A stretch of 15,531 bases of DNA from Bacteriovorax stolpii (GTDB lineage Bacteria > Bdellovibrionota > Bacteriovoracia > Bacteriovoracales > Bacteriovoracaceae). The position numbers and the translations under genes were made by a program. The stretch covers positions 1 through 15,531 of the forward strand of contig CAMDDI010000056.1 in NCBI GenBank assembly GCA_945890905.1. The letters run 5' to 3'. The notes beneath the pieces were generated by a model. The model was not told where the DNA came from and did not search any database. It saw only the letters and a list, made by a program, of their open reading frames with translations. Positions 14,075 through 15,531 of the stretch are shown in pieces (the first letter of the stretch is position 1; each line of letters starts with the position of its first letter).

Positions 14075-15343
14075 TCAAAAGAGTTTAGAGGCCCATCGAA
14101 CTGGGGCGATGAGAGATTTAAGAAAAATCTTCATGCTGGTTTGCGTGCTTCCCAAAAAAGGGATAAGAATCGCATTCCCCACAAGCTGAGAAATGAGGAA
14201 GCTGATAATGGCACCTTTAATTCCGTAACGAGGAACTAGAAAATAGTGACCAATAATGTTGAGTCCCAAGCAGATAGAACAAGTCCATAGCCAATCATGA
14301 AGCTTCTTCTCTAAGGCCATCCACTTGATTCGAGCAAGGTTAAAGAACACCGGCACTGTGGTGAGAGCGTACCATCCCAGAATCTCATCTGCATGAGCGT
14401 ACTTAGAACCATACAGCAGTGTGATTACCAGTTTAGCGGTAATACTCACTCCGATAAAAAAAGAAATTCCTGACCAAACCATCACATCAGCTAAATACTG
14501 AATACGCTCTTCAAACTCATCTTTGGCCCCATTAAACGCCGTAACGATAGTGGGAAATGAAGCTGCCAAAACGGCCGCAGGTAAAAAGAGCCATAGATCA
14601 ACTAAAGTCACAGCGACAGAATAATTCCCTAGATCTTCAAGTGAGAGATTTCGCTCAATGAAAATAAAAGAGAGACGCTGATCCAAGAGGGCGACAAAAG
14701 CGGAAATAAAATAAGGAAGACTGTGACGGGCAATATCTTTGGCGAGTTCTGGAATGTAGACACCTTTCAAAACCTTAAAACCCATTTTTCGTTGAATAAG
14801 AATTTTAAGAATTAATTCGCCTACAAGATAAGTAGAGAGAAAGAAAGATACACCCATATCCCACCAGACACCTAAGACCCGAAGAGAGGATGCAGTGATG
14901 TAACTTATGTTGTTGGCCCAGAACAGAGGCTTAAAGCGCATCTGAGACTGAAAACTCAGTTCAAAAAGATTAAAAGACTGAATGACAATATTAACACCAT
15001 AGAGAAGAGTCAAAACTCCAAAGAGATTATTTTCAGATTGGAAGATAGCTAAGAAAATCGCCAAAGAGATAAGTCCAATAAAGCTCATACCTAAGCGCAT
15101 ACGGAAAACAGTTTTTAAAATATCAATTCTTTGGAATTTCTCTTCCATTAAATGCTTGATGATAATTTCATCCACCCCAAACAAACTGAAGGTGTAAAAG
15201 ATATTCACTGTCTTGATGACATGAGAGAGCTTTCCAAAATGAGCAGGATCTTCATCATGCTCAGCGGGCTCAGCATCCTCATCGTGCTCAGCGGGCTTAA
15301 GCGGGCTCAGCATGCTTATCGTGCTCAGCGGGCTCATCATCAC
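14075..15343 (-). CDS. Wzx-type polysaccharide flippase, 5' end replaced by repeat array (possibly a broken gene)
   Basis: The body of this protein is a polytopic inner-membrane transporter of the MOP/Wzx family, which moves undecaprenyl-linked glycan units to the periplasm. 'DPAHFGKLSHVIKTVNIFYT' (32-51) and 'FGVDEIIIKHLM' (55-66) match the family segments usually written 'GPEQFG...' and 'LGLDGIVVRELV'. About ten more helices follow, including 'LLDQRLSFIFIERNLSLEDLGNYSVA'. A normal Wzx has about 30 residues before this point, holding helix 1. Here residues 1-31 come from 9-bp repeats and read MSPLSTIS...AEHDEDAEPAEHDED, hydrophilic and non-helical as a membrane segment. The listed start is a GTG at 15343 followed by two ATGs, with no Shine-Dalgarno sequence. 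Whether a working protein is made is doubtful. No internal stop occurs downstream of the array. Confidence 0.72.
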   Translation of the reverse strand: MMMSPLSTISMLSPLKPAEHDEDAEPAEHDEDPAHFGKLSHVIKTVNIFYTFSLFGVDEIIIKHLMEEKFQRIDILKTVFRMRLGMSFIGLISLAIFLAIFQSENNLFGVLTLLYGVNIVIQSFNLFELSFQSQMRFKPLFWANNISYITASSLRVLGVWWDMGVSFFLSTYLVGELILKILIQRKMGFKVLKGVYIPELAKDIARHSLPYFISAFVALLDQRLSFIFIERNLSLEDLGNYSVAVTLVDLWLFLPAAVLAASFPTIVTAFNGAKDEFEERIQYLADVMVWSGISFFIGVSITAKLVITLLYGSKYAHADEILGWYALTTVPVFFNLARIKWMALEKKLHDWLWTCSICLGLNIIGHYFLVPRYGIKGAIISFLISQLVGNAILIPFLGSTQTSMKIFLKSLIAPVRWASKLF

Positions 15344-15468
15344 CGCAACATAATTGCCGCAGCGTGTTCAGCGTGCTCAGCAGGCTCAGCCATCTCAGCA
15401 TGCTCAGCAGGCTCAGCTCATGGTCATTCTGCTAAGCATGCTCATCGTGCTCATCTTGCTTAGCGGGC
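15252..15468. repeat. Degenerate 9-bp tandem array (GCTNAGC-type units)
   Basis: About twenty 9-bp units with plus-strand consensus TCA-G/T-C-G/A-G/T-GC run from 15252 to 15468. They are broken by a 25-base spacer (15343-15367), a 10-bp unit (15297-15306) and a 20-base irregular segment (15413-15432). Common variants are TCAGCGGGC, TCAGCATGC, TCATCGTGC and TCAGCAGGC. Unit junctions create the odd palindrome GCTNAGC about eleven times. The array is GC-rich against AT-rich surroundings. It has no spacers of CRISPR type. It covers the place where the 5' end of the flippase should be. Confidence 0.9.
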
Positions 15469-15531
15469 TCAGGATATAAGGCAAACCCGAAATTACTTCA
15501 ACCAAAGATGCCAGTGTTTATATTCGTAGCA
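15469..15531. other. Unassigned right edge
   Basis: This short AT-richer stretch lies beyond the array. A minus-strand frame ends in TAA at 15493, and a plus-strand ATG at 15508 opens eight codons that run off the edge. Neither can be judged. No transmembrane segment that could be the missing flippase N terminus is visible in any minus-strand frame. Confidence 0.3.

Noticed and set aside
15152..15463. Plus-strand open frame of 103 codons across the array and flippase 5' end
   Set aside because: Its first half is antisense to the conserved flippase. The second half is low-complexity Ser/Ala/His produced by the 9-bp repeat. No ribosome binding site was seen.
15252..15468. CRISPR array
   Set aside because: Units are 9 bp, contiguous and degenerate, with no unique spacers of regular length and no cas genes nearby.
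15508..15531. Start of another plus-strand gene (ATG CCA GTG ...)
   Set aside because: Only eight codons are visible and there is no clear ribosome binding site.

Overview
The window looks like chromosomal DNA of a Gram-negative bacterium of moderate-to-low GC. Signs of an outer membrane and periplasm are several signal-peptide proteins, a periplasmic di-heme cytochrome c, and genes for lipid-linked surface polysaccharide. Many orphan exported proteins, YwqK-type repeats and a REP-associated (RAYT) transposase would suit a Bdellovibrionota (Bacteriovorax/Bdellovibrio-like) or another delta-type lineage. That placement is an inference with low-to-moderate confidence, because no rRNA or other marker gene is present.

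Layout. Positions 56-547 hold a small acidic UPF0149/YecA-like protein, closed by a bidirectional terminator shared with a convergent exported orphan (585-1112). A tightly packed minus-strand operon follows, 5047 to 1207: RoxA-like di-heme cytochrome, exported YwqK-repeat protein, galE, queC. Two of its junctions are TAATG stop/start overlaps. A plus-strand GT4 glycosyltransferase (5097-6194) runs tail-to-tail into an alpha/beta hydrolase, which is co-transcribed behind ugd (8246 to 6180). An exported beta-type orphan (8348-9202) overlaps the 3' end of a RAYT transposase (9812-9180). The transposase has two hairpins upstream of it that resemble a REP/BIME element. A two-gene operon of exported cysteine-containing orphans (10127-11526) leads into wzy/waaL (11567-12736) and a WbaP/WcaJ-type initiating sugar-phosphate transferase (12746-14071). 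A Wzx flippase lies convergent to these (15343-14075).

How it fits together. GalE and Ugd make UDP-galactose and UDP-glucuronate. The polyprenyl transferase loads the first sugar on undecaprenyl phosphate, and the GT4 enzyme would extend it. Wzx would flip the lipid-linked unit, and the O-antigen ligase/polymerase-type protein would polymerise or ligate it. No export or chain-length genes (wza, wzc) are present, so the pathway must continue elsewhere.

The most unusual object is at the right edge. About 215 bp (15252-15468) form a degenerate 9-bp tandem array built around the odd palindrome GCTNAGC. It sits exactly where the start codon and first transmembrane helix of the Wzx flippase should be. 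The flippase becomes recognisable immediately after the last unit, so the array has replaced or interrupted the gene's 5' end.
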